Shown: in pieces, positions 44,002 to 52,144 of the stretch
Layout: each line of letters begins with the position of its first letter
Position numbering within the stretch: the first letter of the stretch is position 1
Source: UBA5072 sp041737175
GTDB lineage: Bacteria; Bacteroidota; Bacteroidia; Bacteroidales; UBA10428
Length of the DNA stretch: 64,000 bases
Assembly: GCA_041737175.1 (NCBI GenBank)
Contig: JBGSSF010000009.1
Span: 1-64,000, forward strand
Direction: 5' to 3'
The notes under the pieces: generated by a model
Database searches by the model: none
What the model saw: only the letters and a program-made list of their open reading frames with translations
What the model was told of the DNA's origin: nothing
Program-made: the position numbers and the translations under genes

Positions 44002-44574
44002 ATGAATAGCCATAAAAAGGAGTTATCACCGGAACAACTTGAAGAAATACTCATAGCATTGAAGACCCGTTTTGAAAAAAACATGAACCGCCATCAAGGT
44101 CTTGAATGGGCGAAAGTACAAGCCAGGCTGGACCCCGCCAAGGCGGGGGAAAAACTCTGGTCACTCCATGAAATGGAAAGAACCGGCGGTGAACCGGATG
44201 TTGTTGGTCATGATAAAAAGACCGGAGAATACATTTTTTATGATTGTTCAGCGGAAAGTCCTGCAGGCCGCAGAAGTGTCTGTTACGACCGTGAAGGTCA
44301 GGAATCAAGGAAAACATTTAAACCGGAAAACAACGCTGTGGATATGGCAGCTGCCATAGGCGTTGAGCTTTTAACAGAAGAACAATACCGGGAATTGCAG
44401 CAACTTGGAGATTTCGATACGAAAACGTCGAGCTGGGTGAAAACACCTTCTGATATTCGAAAACTCGGCGGCGCCCTCTTTGCTGATCGCCGCTACGGCA
44501 ATGTCTTCGTGTATCACAACAGTGCGCCCTCCTACTATGATGTCAGGGCGTTCCGTGGCTCGTTAAGGGTCTGA
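44002..44574 (+). CDS. DUF4256 domain protein
   Basis: 190 residues, cytoplasmic. It has the characteristic DUF4256 phrases NMNRHQGLEWAKVQARL, SLHEMERTGGEPDVVG, YIFYDCSAESPAGRRS, GVELLTEEQYRELQQLGDFD and TPSDIRKLGGALFADRRYG. Function unknown. Residues around 44-50 (DPAKAGE) are encoded by a perfect palindrome, CCCCGCCAAGGCGGGG, placed where I expect a short variable acidic stretch; this looks like in-frame capture of a small repeat. About 217 bases without a gene precede it; nothing else is seen there. Confidence 0.85.
   Translation: MNSHKKELSPEQLEEILIALKTRFEKNMNRHQGLEWAKVQARLDPAKAGEKLWSLHEMERTGGEPDVVGHDKKTGEYIFYDCSAESPAGRRSVCYDREGQESRKTFKPENNAVDMAAAIGVELLTEEQYRELQQLGDFDTKTSSWVKTPSDIRKLGGALFADRRYGNVFVYHNSAPSYYDVRAFRGSLRV
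44133..44148. repeat. GC palindrome inside the DUF4256 gene
   Basis: CCCCGCC-AA-GGCGGGG, a perfect 7-bp inverted repeat in coding sequence, related to the palindrome in the tRNA-Gly relic (29620-29636). Confidence 0.85.
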
Positions 44575-44691
44575 ATTTTGCACAATGGGTCTTAGGCATG
44601 GCTGTTTGTTGGTTTGCTAAGGTCAGGATTTTTAACTACCTTGTTCTTCCTGGACAAACCTGACCTTTATTAAAATCTAAAATCCAATGCT

Positions 44692-45333
44692 ATGAAAAAA
44701 TTCTTCCTGATCCTCATGTGCCTTCCTATGGGAATTGCAGTGTCTGGGCAGATATGGAAAGCCGACGTTCTGCGAACCAATGGAAAACCTGTGGTAAAAA
44801 CCCTCAAAATAAAGCCGGAAACTGAATTCCAGGCCGCTACACTCCTGAAGAATGCCGATTCCATCCAGGCAAGCAGATATTATTCCGGTATATTTCAGAG
44901 CTTTACCAATGATTCACTCGTGCTTAAGATCAAATCCATTGATGACCGGCTTTACGATGCACGCGGACTGCGGCAGTCGTCTATCACCCAGGCAATGTAT
45001 CATACCGGCGGCAAAGCTGATTCTGTTTATCGTATCAGTCTTGCACTGAAGGACATTCACTTCATCAGGTACCAGACGCACAGCCAAAAACTTTTCTCTT
45101 CAGCCGAAGACGCTATATTGTTTGGATCACTGGCTATGCTCTTCGTTTCGCCTTTTATCTGTTACAATTATAAGGAAGGTACTTTTAATGCCGAAAGATA
45201 CAAATACTGGGCACTGGGATCTACAGCAGGGATCATGGTAGGATTTAGTTTCCAGATACTGGGCGGAGTAAGGCAACTACAATTTAAGCCCGACTGGCCA
45301 AAAAAAGGTGCAAAGGTATGGAGCTTTAAATAA
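44692..45333 (+). CDS. Uncharacterised secreted or membrane protein
   Basis: 213 residues with a signal peptide (MKKFFLILMCLPMGIAVSG). The mature part begins with beta-type sequence (ADVLRTNGKPVVKTLKIKPE) and later has two hydrophobic segments near 140-155 (AILFGSLAMLFVSPFI) and 168-186 (YWALGSTAGIMVGFSFQIL). The topology suggests an inner-membrane anchor at the C-terminus. I do not recognise a family. Converges on the methyltransferase-like gene with an 8-base gap. Confidence 0.6.
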   Translation: MKKFFLILMCLPMGIAVSGQIWKADVLRTNGKPVVKTLKIKPETEFQAATLLKNADSIQASRYYSGIFQSFTNDSLVLKIKSIDDRLYDARGLRQSSITQAMYHTGGKADSVYRISLALKDIHFIRYQTHSQKLFSSAEDAILFGSLAMLFVSPFICYNYKEGTFNAERYKYWALGSTAGIMVGFSFQILGGVRQLQFKPDWPKKGAKVWSFK

Positions 45334-45341
45334 TAGGCGAC

Positions 45342-46019
45342 TCATCTTTCAATCCTTGGTTTTCTTGGGAAAAACATAGGCGTTTTAGATTTGTACTCTA
45401 AGTAGGATGCTCCAAATCGAATCTCCAGCTCCCGTTCTTCATACACTTTCGCAAAGAAAACAAATGCCGGTGCCAACACGATGAGTACCCAGAGCACAAA
45501 CAGTGCCGACTGAAACCAAATGCCTAATGACAGGAAAAAAGCCAGGCCTGCCAGGGCCATGGGATTGCGCGTCCAGGCATACATCCAATCTGACGCCAAT
45601 TTCCGACTGAGCGCAATGAAAAAGGGCGCACCGAAGCCTTTTAAGGCAAGGTTTATTACTGTAAGCGAAGATGCTGCCCCAGTAATAATAACGAGAACCA
45701 GGCCAATTACCGATGGTATTGGGAGTACCCAGCCACACCAATCTTTATAGGTGGATACTGCCAGAACGATGGGAATACCAAATGTAAAACCCAGACCAAA
45801 ATGTACAAAGGTTGTTGTCCAGACAGCACGGCCTATTGTTTGTCGTCGGTCCAGTATTTTCCTGCCGAACCAGACAAGGGGGTACGTCAACAATACCCCT
45901 CCCACAATGATGGACAGAGTCATTGTATTTGAAAGTTGCAGATTAAGCACCCACCACCAAATAAGCCAGATGAGCAACAAAAGGGCAATCCTAATAAATA
46001 ATTCACCAGTGTGTTTCAT
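45342..46019 (-). CDS. Isoprenylcysteine carboxyl methyltransferase-like membrane protein
   Basis: 225 residues with about five transmembrane helices. The C-terminal signature is complete: WMYAWTRNPMALAGLAFFL, then KVYEERELEIRFGASYLEYK and KTPMFFPRKP, the pattern of ICMT/PEMT-like enzymes that bind S-adenosylmethionine at the membrane. The substrate is unknown; bacterial members methylate lipids or small thiols. The stretch IGRAVWTTTFVHFGLGFTFG lies in the middle. Follows the PQQ-propeller gene by 22 bases and may be co-transcribed. Confidence 0.8.
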   Translation of the reverse strand: MKHTGELFIRIALLLLIWLIWWWVLNLQLSNTMTLSIIVGGVLLTYPLVWFGRKILDRRQTIGRAVWTTTFVHFGLGFTFGIPIVLAVSTYKDWCGWVLPIPSVIGLVLVIITGAASSLTVINLALKGFGAPFFIALSRKLASDWMYAWTRNPMALAGLAFFLSLGIWFQSALFVLWVLIVLAPAFVFFAKVYEERELEIRFGASYLEYKSKTPMFFPRKPRIER

Positions 46020-46041
46020 GGTAACCTCCTATGGCATAAAG

Positions 46042-47331
46042 TTATTTCATTCCTATCCTATACAACTGGTTGTCGGTTCGCACCAGGATTGAATTCCTGA
46101 GAAAAGCTGGGGTGGCATACACTTCTCCCGGTAATTTGTTTTCAGCTAAAATCTGAAGTTGATTTCCTGGTTTGAGAACCATCGTTTCACCATGAACCGA
46201 GGTAAAATAAATATTTCCTCCTGCAAATATGGGAGATGAATTGTATTTCTGTTTCAACTTTTTGGAATATACTTCCTGGCCTGTTTTGGCATCGAGGCAA
46301 TAAAGCATATTTCGGGTGTCGACGGTATAAATCAGACCATCTTTGATAAGTGGTGTCAGCAATTGCAGGATCGGGGATTTGAACCGCCAGAGCACATTGG
46401 TTTTTGAAACATCTCCTTCCCCTTCAGGATTTACGGCCAGCATTTCAGTGTATTGTTCACCCTCGGGAGCAGTTACAAAACTGGGATAAAAATATACTGT
46501 CCCGTTTTCGAAAAAAGGCATGGCAATGGTCGAATCCTCACCTTCCACAATCCTCCATACTTCTTCTCCCGTTAAAGGATTGTAGGCTATGCAAACAGCG
46601 GAACCATTCGATATCAATAAATCCTGACCCTTCACATTTATAATAATTGGCGTGATGTAAGCCTTCCTGCCTATAGGAGCCAGTGACTCATACAATTCAA
46701 CCGGGCGATTCGACTTCCAAACCGTTTCGCCAGTCTGTTTATTTAATGCAACCAGGTATTGAACATCAACGCCCTCGACATGCAGAATGATCAGATTTTT
46801 ATACAGGATAGGAGAAGACCCCGGCCCCTGAACATGATCACAATTCAAATCAGTTCTTTTCCAAACCACTTTTCCGTTCTTGGTATCGACACAAGCCGTT
46901 CCGTATGTTCCAAAATTCAGGTAAACAAATCCGTCCTCAATGCAAGGTGTGGGCGTTGCATAGGTATTGATCGAATGTTTCGGGTAAGTAGAATCGGGCT
47001 GAAACAGATTAATAGTGTAAATCAACTTCCCCGAGGTAAAGTCGAGGCAAATTCCTGCCATTTGTTTTCCATCTTCACTGGCAGAGGTTACCCAAATCTG
47101 ATCACCAAATACAACGGGAGATGACCATCCTTTGCCCTGGATGTAAGTTTTCCAGATTACATGGGTTGAATCGTTCCAGATAATTGGCACATTTTGATCT
47201 TCTGAAATTCCATTCAGATTGGTTCCGCGAAAATGCGTCCAGTTTGTTTGTTGCGATTGGACCGGTTGAAATCCCAAAGTAACGGTCATAGCTGAAAGAA
47301 AAAAGAAGAAAGTAATCCTAAAAGGCTTCAT
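46042..47331 (-). CDS. PQQ-like beta-propeller protein, secreted
   Basis: 429 residues with signal peptide MKPFRITFFFFLSAMTVTLG. The sequence WTHFRGTNLNGISEDQNVPI and repeated blade motifs (FTSGKLIYTINLF, DTKNGKVVWKRTD, NKQTGETVWKSN, NPLTGEEVWRIVEG, DAKTGQEVYSKKL) mark a quinoprotein-like propeller of the BamB/outer-membrane group. Metal and PQQ ligands for a true dehydrogenase are not apparent, so a binding or scaffold role is more likely. Confidence 0.85.
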   Translation of the reverse strand: MKPFRITFFFFLSAMTVTLGFQPVQSQQTNWTHFRGTNLNGISEDQNVPIIWNDSTHVIWKTYIQGKGWSSPVVFGDQIWVTSASEDGKQMAGICLDFTSGKLIYTINLFQPDSTYPKHSINTYATPTPCIEDGFVYLNFGTYGTACVDTKNGKVVWKRTDLNCDHVQGPGSSPILYKNLIILHVEGVDVQYLVALNKQTGETVWKSNRPVELYESLAPIGRKAYITPIIINVKGQDLLISNGSAVCIAYNPLTGEEVWRIVEGEDSTIAMPFFENGTVYFYPSFVTAPEGEQYTEMLAVNPEGEGDVSKTNVLWRFKSPILQLLTPLIKDGLIYTVDTRNMLYCLDAKTGQEVYSKKLKQKYNSSPIFAGGNIYFTSVHGETMVLKPGNQLQILAENKLPGEVYATPAFLRNSILVRTDNQLYRIGMK

Positions 47332-47395
47332 AATGAACCAGTTTTATTTTGGATTGTTATTTCAATTACCTATTGCAAACTTAAAATAAATTGCC

Positions 47396-48019
47396 ATGAA
47401 GAAAACTATACTTCTTGTCGTTATAATGACCTTAACTATGGGTGCTGGTTTTGCCGCAAAACATACCATATCCAATGTTGGTAACACTTTTACGCCGGAC
47501 ACGCTTATCATAGAGGTTGGAGAAGATGTGGAATTCAGTCTGGGAAATGCGCACAATGCGGTTGAGGTGATCAAAGACACCTGGGATGCCAATGGAAACA
47601 CCCCTAAAAGCGTAGGTTTTAGTGTTCCTTTTGGCGGGGGCGAAGTAGTTTTTCCTATTACCGGTACCTATTACTATGTATGTGAACCGCACGCTTCAAT
47701 GGGCATGAAAGGAGTCATCATTGTGCAGGCGGCCACGGCTATCTCCTCAGTTTCAAATGACATTTCCACTTTTGAAGTATTTCCCAATCCGGCTTCTGAC
47801 TTTATTAACGTTTCATATACACTGAATTCAAGAGGCATTGTGAATATCCGAATCATGAATACAGCTGGTGTTGAGGTTGCAAACATTCTTAGAGAATCGC
47901 AAGATCCGGGGCAATACAGGAATACTTATTCTTTGAATAGTGATTTGGCCTCTGGTATTTATTATGTCAGTTTTAATTCCTCCAACCAGTCCTTTATAAA
48001 TAAGATGATCCTAAAATAA
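47396..48019 (+). CDS. Cupredoxin-like protein with T9SS C-terminal sorting domain
   Basis: 207 residues. Signal peptide (MKKTILLVVIMTLTMGAGFA), then a plastocyanin-like domain with type 1 copper ligands: His in GNAHNAVEV, and Cys, His and Met in YYVCEPHASMGMKG. The last ~75 residues are a type A T9SS sorting domain (FEVFPNPASDFINVSYTL ... VNIRIMNTAGVEV ... SGIYYVSF ... INKMILK). Secreted through T9SS and probably anchored at the cell surface, where it may carry electrons or bind copper. Divergent from the PQQ-propeller gene by 64 bases. Confidence 0.9.
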   Translation: MKKTILLVVIMTLTMGAGFAAKHTISNVGNTFTPDTLIIEVGEDVEFSLGNAHNAVEVIKDTWDANGNTPKSVGFSVPFGGGEVVFPITGTYYYVCEPHASMGMKGVIIVQAATAISSVSNDISTFEVFPNPASDFINVSYTLNSRGIVNIRIMNTAGVEVANILRESQDPGQYRNTYSLNSDLASGIYYVSFNSSNQSFINKMILK

Positions 48020-48027
48020 ACAAAAGA

Positions 48028-49734
48028 TTATTTTATTCTTTTGCCCGTGATCTTTTGTCCATTCTGAAATAAGGTCAGGCTTTCCACCACTGCCTGATCG
48101 TTAATATTAAACACGATCTGCGCGTTCACTACCTTAAGGTAGAATTCCCTTGCATTTTTTGCAAAAAGTTCGAACTTACCCTGTCCGGTTGCCTGTCCAT
48201 ACAATTGCTTTCCCTCGCGGGTAATCACCATATTAAAATTGGTCAGTAATTCGTATGTTCCGGTATAAGTATCCAACGTTGCTTCCGGCACTTCCACTTT
48301 TTCAGATGGTATCGTTACTCCCAGTTTCTCCAGTACCTGTATGCCATTGTCATTGCCCGGATTCAACTCAACCGATTTCTTATAATTTTCAATCGCTGCT
48401 TCCTTGTCCCCTTTTTTCAGGAGCGCTTCACCGTAACTGTCATAAACATTGGATGAAGCAGGATACATTTCCACGTTCAGTTTAAAAACAGCAAGAGCCG
48501 CTTCTAAATTATTATCCAGGTAAGAATAGCCCAGCATATTCAGATCATCTTCTTTAAAATCATAATCATCCGGTTTACTGTTTTTAAGATTCCTGTACAG
48601 GGCTATTGATGCTTCAATTCCATTTGCATCCATGGTTTTTCTAAGTTCATAAACAATACTTGGTTTAATGTTGCGTAATTCCGATTCCGGATTAAGCAAA
48701 TGAAACCCGATATCATCGACACTCTCTGTGGAATTCGTCATGACTACCACTCCTGTACCGGTTTCTTTTACAAACCCGGCAAATGATCTGTATCCGCCTG
48801 TTCCTCCGTTGTGCCAGATAACATCCCCATCCCTGCCGTTTGCAATATGCCAGCCGAGACCCACACGCATTCCGCCTTTATTATGACGGACTTCATGTGT
48901 CCTGTTCATAGCGACCCTGAGAGGTGTCTCTGAGAGTCCCGAATTTGCAGCCAAAAACTTCAGCATATCGTAAGCAGAGCTTCGGATTGCACCTGCTCCT
49001 GCCAGTGTGGGAAGGTCCCAGTTCTCAACCTCACGTCCCATGGAATGACCTTTGGCAAGGTTATTTTTCATGTTTTCATCCAGCGTAATTTTCGTCTCTT
49101 TCATTTCAAGCGGAATGGCTATTGTTCCCAAAAACAATGATTCATAGGTGGTGCCTGCATTTAATGAAAGCAAATGGCCCAGCAGTCCCTGTGCCAGGTT
49201 TGAGTACTCATAGTTGGAACCAACATCCCTTGGAAGCTGATAACCGGAAAGAAATGAATACAGTTGATCTATGGTATAATCGGCATAGGGATTCCCGGGA
49301 TTGGCAGGCGCCATATTGCCTGGCAGGCGAGGTAGTCCTGAAGTGTGATCAGACAGGTTCCCAAACGTGATTTTATGGTCTCCGTATTGGGGAATCTTAA
49401 CCTGTTGGGGAAGATAATTCTCAATGGGGTCATCCAGCTTAAGTTTCCCATCCATGACCTGCTGCGCAAGGAGGACGGCTGTAAACACTTTTGTGATGGA
49501 CCCTATCTCATAAATGGTGTGCTCATTAACGGCTTCACCGTTGTACGTTTTTTTCCCAAAACAATAATAACGCGGTCCTGCTTTATCAATAATGCCAATA
49601 ACAATGCTTGGATTGGTCCCGGACGCAATTCTCTTTTCAATGTTGCCGACCAGGTCATCTGGCAGTGTTGAACCGGTCTGACAAGTTGAAAATACCGATA
49701 AAAGTGTAAGGATAGAGCAAATGAAGTATTTCAT
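48028..49734 (-). CDS. Serine hydrolase (beta-lactamase/AmpC fold) with TPR and DUF3471-like tail
   Basis: 568 residues with a secretion signal (MKYFICSILTLLSVFSTCQT; a lipoprotein is possible). Catalytic motifs: S79-I-T-K82 (YEIGSITKVFTAVLL), YSN in NYEYSNLAQG and HNGGTGG. After the ~340-residue hydrolase come about two TPRs (YSYLDNNLEAALAVFKLNVE, YDSYGEALLKKGDKEAAIEN) and a C-terminal beta domain like DUF3471 (LDTYTGTYEL). Such proteins are usually peptidases or esterases rather than drug-inactivating lactamases. Its 3' end converges on the cupredoxin gene with an A/T hairpin (CAAAAGA/TCTTTTG) in between. Confidence 0.88.
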   Translation of the reverse strand: MKYFICSILTLLSVFSTCQTGSTLPDDLVGNIEKRIASGTNPSIVIGIIDKAGPRYYCFGKKTYNGEAVNEHTIYEIGSITKVFTAVLLAQQVMDGKLKLDDPIENYLPQQVKIPQYGDHKITFGNLSDHTSGLPRLPGNMAPANPGNPYADYTIDQLYSFLSGYQLPRDVGSNYEYSNLAQGLLGHLLSLNAGTTYESLFLGTIAIPLEMKETKITLDENMKNNLAKGHSMGREVENWDLPTLAGAGAIRSSAYDMLKFLAANSGLSETPLRVAMNRTHEVRHNKGGMRVGLGWHIANGRDGDVIWHNGGTGGYRSFAGFVKETGTGVVVMTNSTESVDDIGFHLLNPESELRNIKPSIVYELRKTMDANGIEASIALYRNLKNSKPDDYDFKEDDLNMLGYSYLDNNLEAALAVFKLNVEMYPASSNVYDSYGEALLKKGDKEAAIENYKKSVELNPGNDNGIQVLEKLGVTIPSEKVEVPEATLDTYTGTYELLTNFNMVITREGKQLYGQATGQGKFELFAKNAREFYLKVVNAQIVFNINDQAVVESLTLFQNGQKITGKRIK

Positions 49735-49779
49735 ATTGAATAAGAATTTATTTGATAATATGGAACATAAGCCCGCTTT

Positions 49780-50598
49780 TTAATAAACTTCAGGAATGAT
49801 CGTCTGATCAGTGAACGGAGGTCTCACATACTTATGGCTTTCCTGCCGGGGTTTGAGCTTGATCTTCTTCTGCGGCAATTCCTCATAGGGGATAACACCC
49901 AGCAAATGTTTAATGCAATTCAGTCGGGCGCGCTTTTTATTGTCGGCAGGAACTACAAACCAGGGTGATTGCCGGGTATCGGTATACCTGAACATTTCAT
50001 CCTTGGCTTTTGAATATTCAATCCATTTCTCACGTGACGCAAGGTCCATTTCACTGAGCTTCCACCGTTTGGTCGGGTTCTCGATCCGTGCCCGGAAGCG
50101 GTTTTCCTGCTCCTCATCGGATACCGAGAACCAGTATTTGATCAGTGCGATACCCGAACGGATCAGCATATTCTCAAATTCGGGACAGGAACGCATGAAT
50201 TCCTGGTATTCCTCTTCGGAACAAAATCCCATCACCCTTTCCACACCGGCCCTGTTGTACCAGCTGCGGTCAAACAGCACCATTTCGCCCGATGCCGGCA
50301 AATGGGCTACGTACCGCTGAAAATACCATTGCGCCTTTTCACGTTCCGTAGGTGTACCCAGTGCAACCACCCTGCAGATCCTGGGATTCAGGCTTTGTGA
50401 AATGCACTTGATCACCCCGCCCTTGCCGGCAGCATCCCTGCCCTCAAAGACCACAACTACCTTCAATCCCTTGCTTTTTATCCATTCCTGCAGTTTCACC
50501 AGCTCTATTTGCAATTTCTGTAGTTTTTTTTCATATTCCTTCTTCGGGATTTCTCGTTCATCCCGTTTTTCCGGTTCAATACTTTTATGTTTACCCAT
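49780..50598 (-). CDS. ppk2: Polyphosphate kinase 2
   Basis: 272 residues, typical single-domain PPK2. Walker A is FEGRDAAGKGGVIK (about 51-64), Walker B is VLFDRSWYNRAGVERVMGF, and the lid has FRARIENPTKRWKLSEMD. PPK2 transfers phosphate between polyphosphate and nucleoside diphosphates or monophosphates; the single-domain form alone does not settle which class. A 9-base tandem repeat (GGTTTACTG) lies just upstream of the ATG. Confidence 0.93.
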   Translation of the reverse strand: MGKHKSIEPEKRDEREIPKKEYEKKLQKLQIELVKLQEWIKSKGLKVVVVFEGRDAAGKGGVIKCISQSLNPRICRVVALGTPTEREKAQWYFQRYVAHLPASGEMVLFDRSWYNRAGVERVMGFCSEEEYQEFMRSCPEFENMLIRSGIALIKYWFSVSDEEQENRFRARIENPTKRWKLSEMDLASREKWIEYSKAKDEMFRYTDTRQSPWFVVPADNKKRARLNCIKHLLGVIPYEELPQKKIKLKPRQESHKYVRPPFTDQTIIPEVY

Positions 50599-50730
50599 GA
50601 TTTTTGGTTTACTGGGTTTACTGGGTTAATTGTGCTAATTGCAATTTGGTACATCAATTAAAGTTAATAAAAATTCCCGAAGCTGAAAGATGAGCTTATT
50701 GGATTGGAAAGGTTATCAGGATAACCACAT

Positions 50731-50764
50731 TTTGCATAACTTTATTTTTCATCCCTTACTTTTG
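50731..50764 (+). promoter_or_regulatory. Promoter of the 59-residue protein gene
   Basis: TTTG (50731-50734), 22 bases, then TACTTTTG (50757-50764), 27 bases before the ATG. Confidence 0.55.
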
Positions 50765-50790
50765 ATTTAATCCTTAATAATTAAAGCATT

Positions 50791-50970
50791 ATGAACTACA
50801 AGGTACATCGGCTGGAAGTCAACAGTAAAAACATGCAGGAAAAACTGCAGCAATTCCTGAATAAGATCAACGGAGAAGTGGTTTCGGTTTTTCCCAATGT
50901 AAGGCCGACTTTCCAACTCATGGGTGCCACATCAAAAATTGATTCACTGATCATCGTTGAGAAAGTATGA
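50791..50970 (+). CDS. Small uncharacterised protein (59 residues)
   Basis: 59 residues: MNYKVHRLEVNSKNMQEKLQ, then QFLNKINGEVVSVFPNV and a C-terminal KIDSLIIVEKV. It reads as beta-alpha-beta with no signal peptide, like a small cytoplasmic ferredoxin-like fold (for example DUF4177-type proteins). It has its own promoter motif and is isolated between ppk2 and the cold-shock gene. Function unknown. Confidence 0.65.
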   Translation: MNYKVHRLEVNSKNMQEKLQQFLNKINGEVVSVFPNVRPTFQLMGATSKIDSLIIVEKV

Positions 50971-51002
50971 TTTTGTTAAAATAAATACGATCAATCCGTA
51001 GC

Positions 51003-51029
51003 AAAAAAAAAGCCCCGCCATAGCGGGGC
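51003..51029 (-). terminator. Terminator of the cold-shock gene
   Basis: On the minus strand GCCCCGC-TATG-GCGGGGC is followed by nine T. The stem resembles the CCCCGCC/GGCGGGG palindromes in the tRNA-Gly relic and the DUF4256 gene. Confidence 0.9.
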
Positions 51030-51061
51030 CTGCAATGCATTTCAGTATATTGATTTTACAA

Positions 51062-51253
51062 TTATACCAATTTCACGTTCACAGCATTCATTCCTTTACG
51101 ACCCTGTTGCAGGTCAAATGTTACTTCATCGTCTTCGTTAATGGTATCAACCAAACCGCTGACATGAACAAAAAACTCTTCGCTTGTTGCATTGTCTTTA
51201 ATGAAACCAAAACCTTTTGATTCATTGAAGAATTTTACTTTTCCTTCTTTCAT
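51062..51253 (-). CDS. Cold-shock domain protein (CspA family)
   Basis: 63 residues from MKEGKVKFFNESKGFGFIKD. RNP1 (KGFGFI) and RNP2 (FFVHVS) are intact, and the C-terminus RKGMNAVNVKLV is usual. It binds single-stranded nucleic acid as an RNA chaperone. The frame extends 22 codons upstream but only this Met gives the family N-terminus. Promoter-like TATTTTTG on the minus strand lies at 51279-51286. Confidence 0.95.
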   Translation of the reverse strand: MKEGKVKFFNESKGFGFIKDNATSEEFFVHVSGLVDTINEDDEVTFDLQQGRKGMNAVNVKLV

Positions 51254-51411
51254 AATATGATTTAAAAAATTTGATCTGCAAAAATAGCTTAAATAATTAA
51301 CATATGTAGAGATTTTCAAAATTATTATTTTTTATCCCAGGTTTATTGTTGGAAATACAGGCATAGTGCTATCCCTGAAAGGAATTTCCGGGTTGAACCG
51401 GATGCGTGGTT

Positions 51412-52134
51412 TTAAATGTGAAAAAACCGCCTCAGGTCCATGCCCCTATTAAGCCGGTAATGAAGAAAGAAAAGTATGGCAGCTATGGGAACCATGCAGG
51501 CAAAGACAATCAGACTCCATCCAAGCCTGATATCATGGATAAAATAACGGGACAGAATTACTTCAATACAAATCGACATAACGCCTGTTGCCATGAAACT
51601 ATACCCCAGAATGTTGAAACCTTTGTGTTCCGTGGATCTGGTTAACAAGGTAAGTAAAAAAACGATCATGTAAAATGCAAGAAGCAAGGGAACGCCCAGT
51701 TGTGTTCCCCACCCAATCCTGTTATTGTACATATCGAGCAAAACCAGCAGGGCCGATGTTGATATAAAGCTTCCGCCAAGCATGAAGAGTAATCTGTGAC
51801 GCCAGAATGAAAGCAGGGTTACATTGACAAACAGGACGAGAAATACGGTTACAGTATATCTTGACCATGTGATGCTTTTTGTTGTTACAAAGTCGATGAT
51901 CAGTGTCACCAATATCCCTGAGATCAAGATGATTCCCGATAATTCCCAAAAAAGCTTTCTTTTCTGTTGAAACGTAAGTCTGGAATAATCAGTATAAAAT
52001 TTCCTGGCAGGCTGATCATCAGGTGCACTGCTGTCTTCTAACGCAGAAGGCGGATGATCCAGGCTTGATTTGCAAAGCGGACAAACTGACATTTGTTCAT
52101 CAAGCTCAACACCACATTGTGGACATGTTTTCAT
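51412..52134 (-). CDS. Zinc-ribbon membrane protein (DUF6320-like)
   Basis: 240 residues. The N-terminus MKTCPQCGVELDEQMSVCPLCKSSL has two CxxC pairs of a zinc ribbon. After a polar linker come about six transmembrane helices (LSGIILISGILVTLIIDF, YTVTVFLVLFVNVTLLSFW, SFISTSALLVLLDMY, PLLLAFYMIVFLLTLLT and two more). It lies 10 bases after the acyltransferase-like gene and is probably co-transcribed. The DUF6320 name is from memory. Possibly a partner or regulator of the acyltransferase. Confidence 0.7.
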   Translation of the reverse strand: MKTCPQCGVELDEQMSVCPLCKSSLDHPPSALEDSSAPDDQPARKFYTDYSRLTFQQKRKLFWELSGIILISGILVTLIIDFVTTKSITWSRYTVTVFLVLFVNVTLLSFWRHRLLFMLGGSFISTSALLVLLDMYNNRIGWGTQLGVPLLLAFYMIVFLLTLLTRSTEHKGFNILGYSFMATGVMSICIEVILSRYFIHDIRLGWSLIVFACMVPIAAILFFLHYRLNRGMDLRRFFHI

Positions 52135-52144
52135 AATACATTCA

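Noticed and set aside
48028..49734. Antibiotic-resistance beta-lactamase
   Set aside because: SxxK/YSN motifs with TPR and DUF3471-like tail fit the broad serine hydrolase group, not a dedicated drug-inactivating enzyme.
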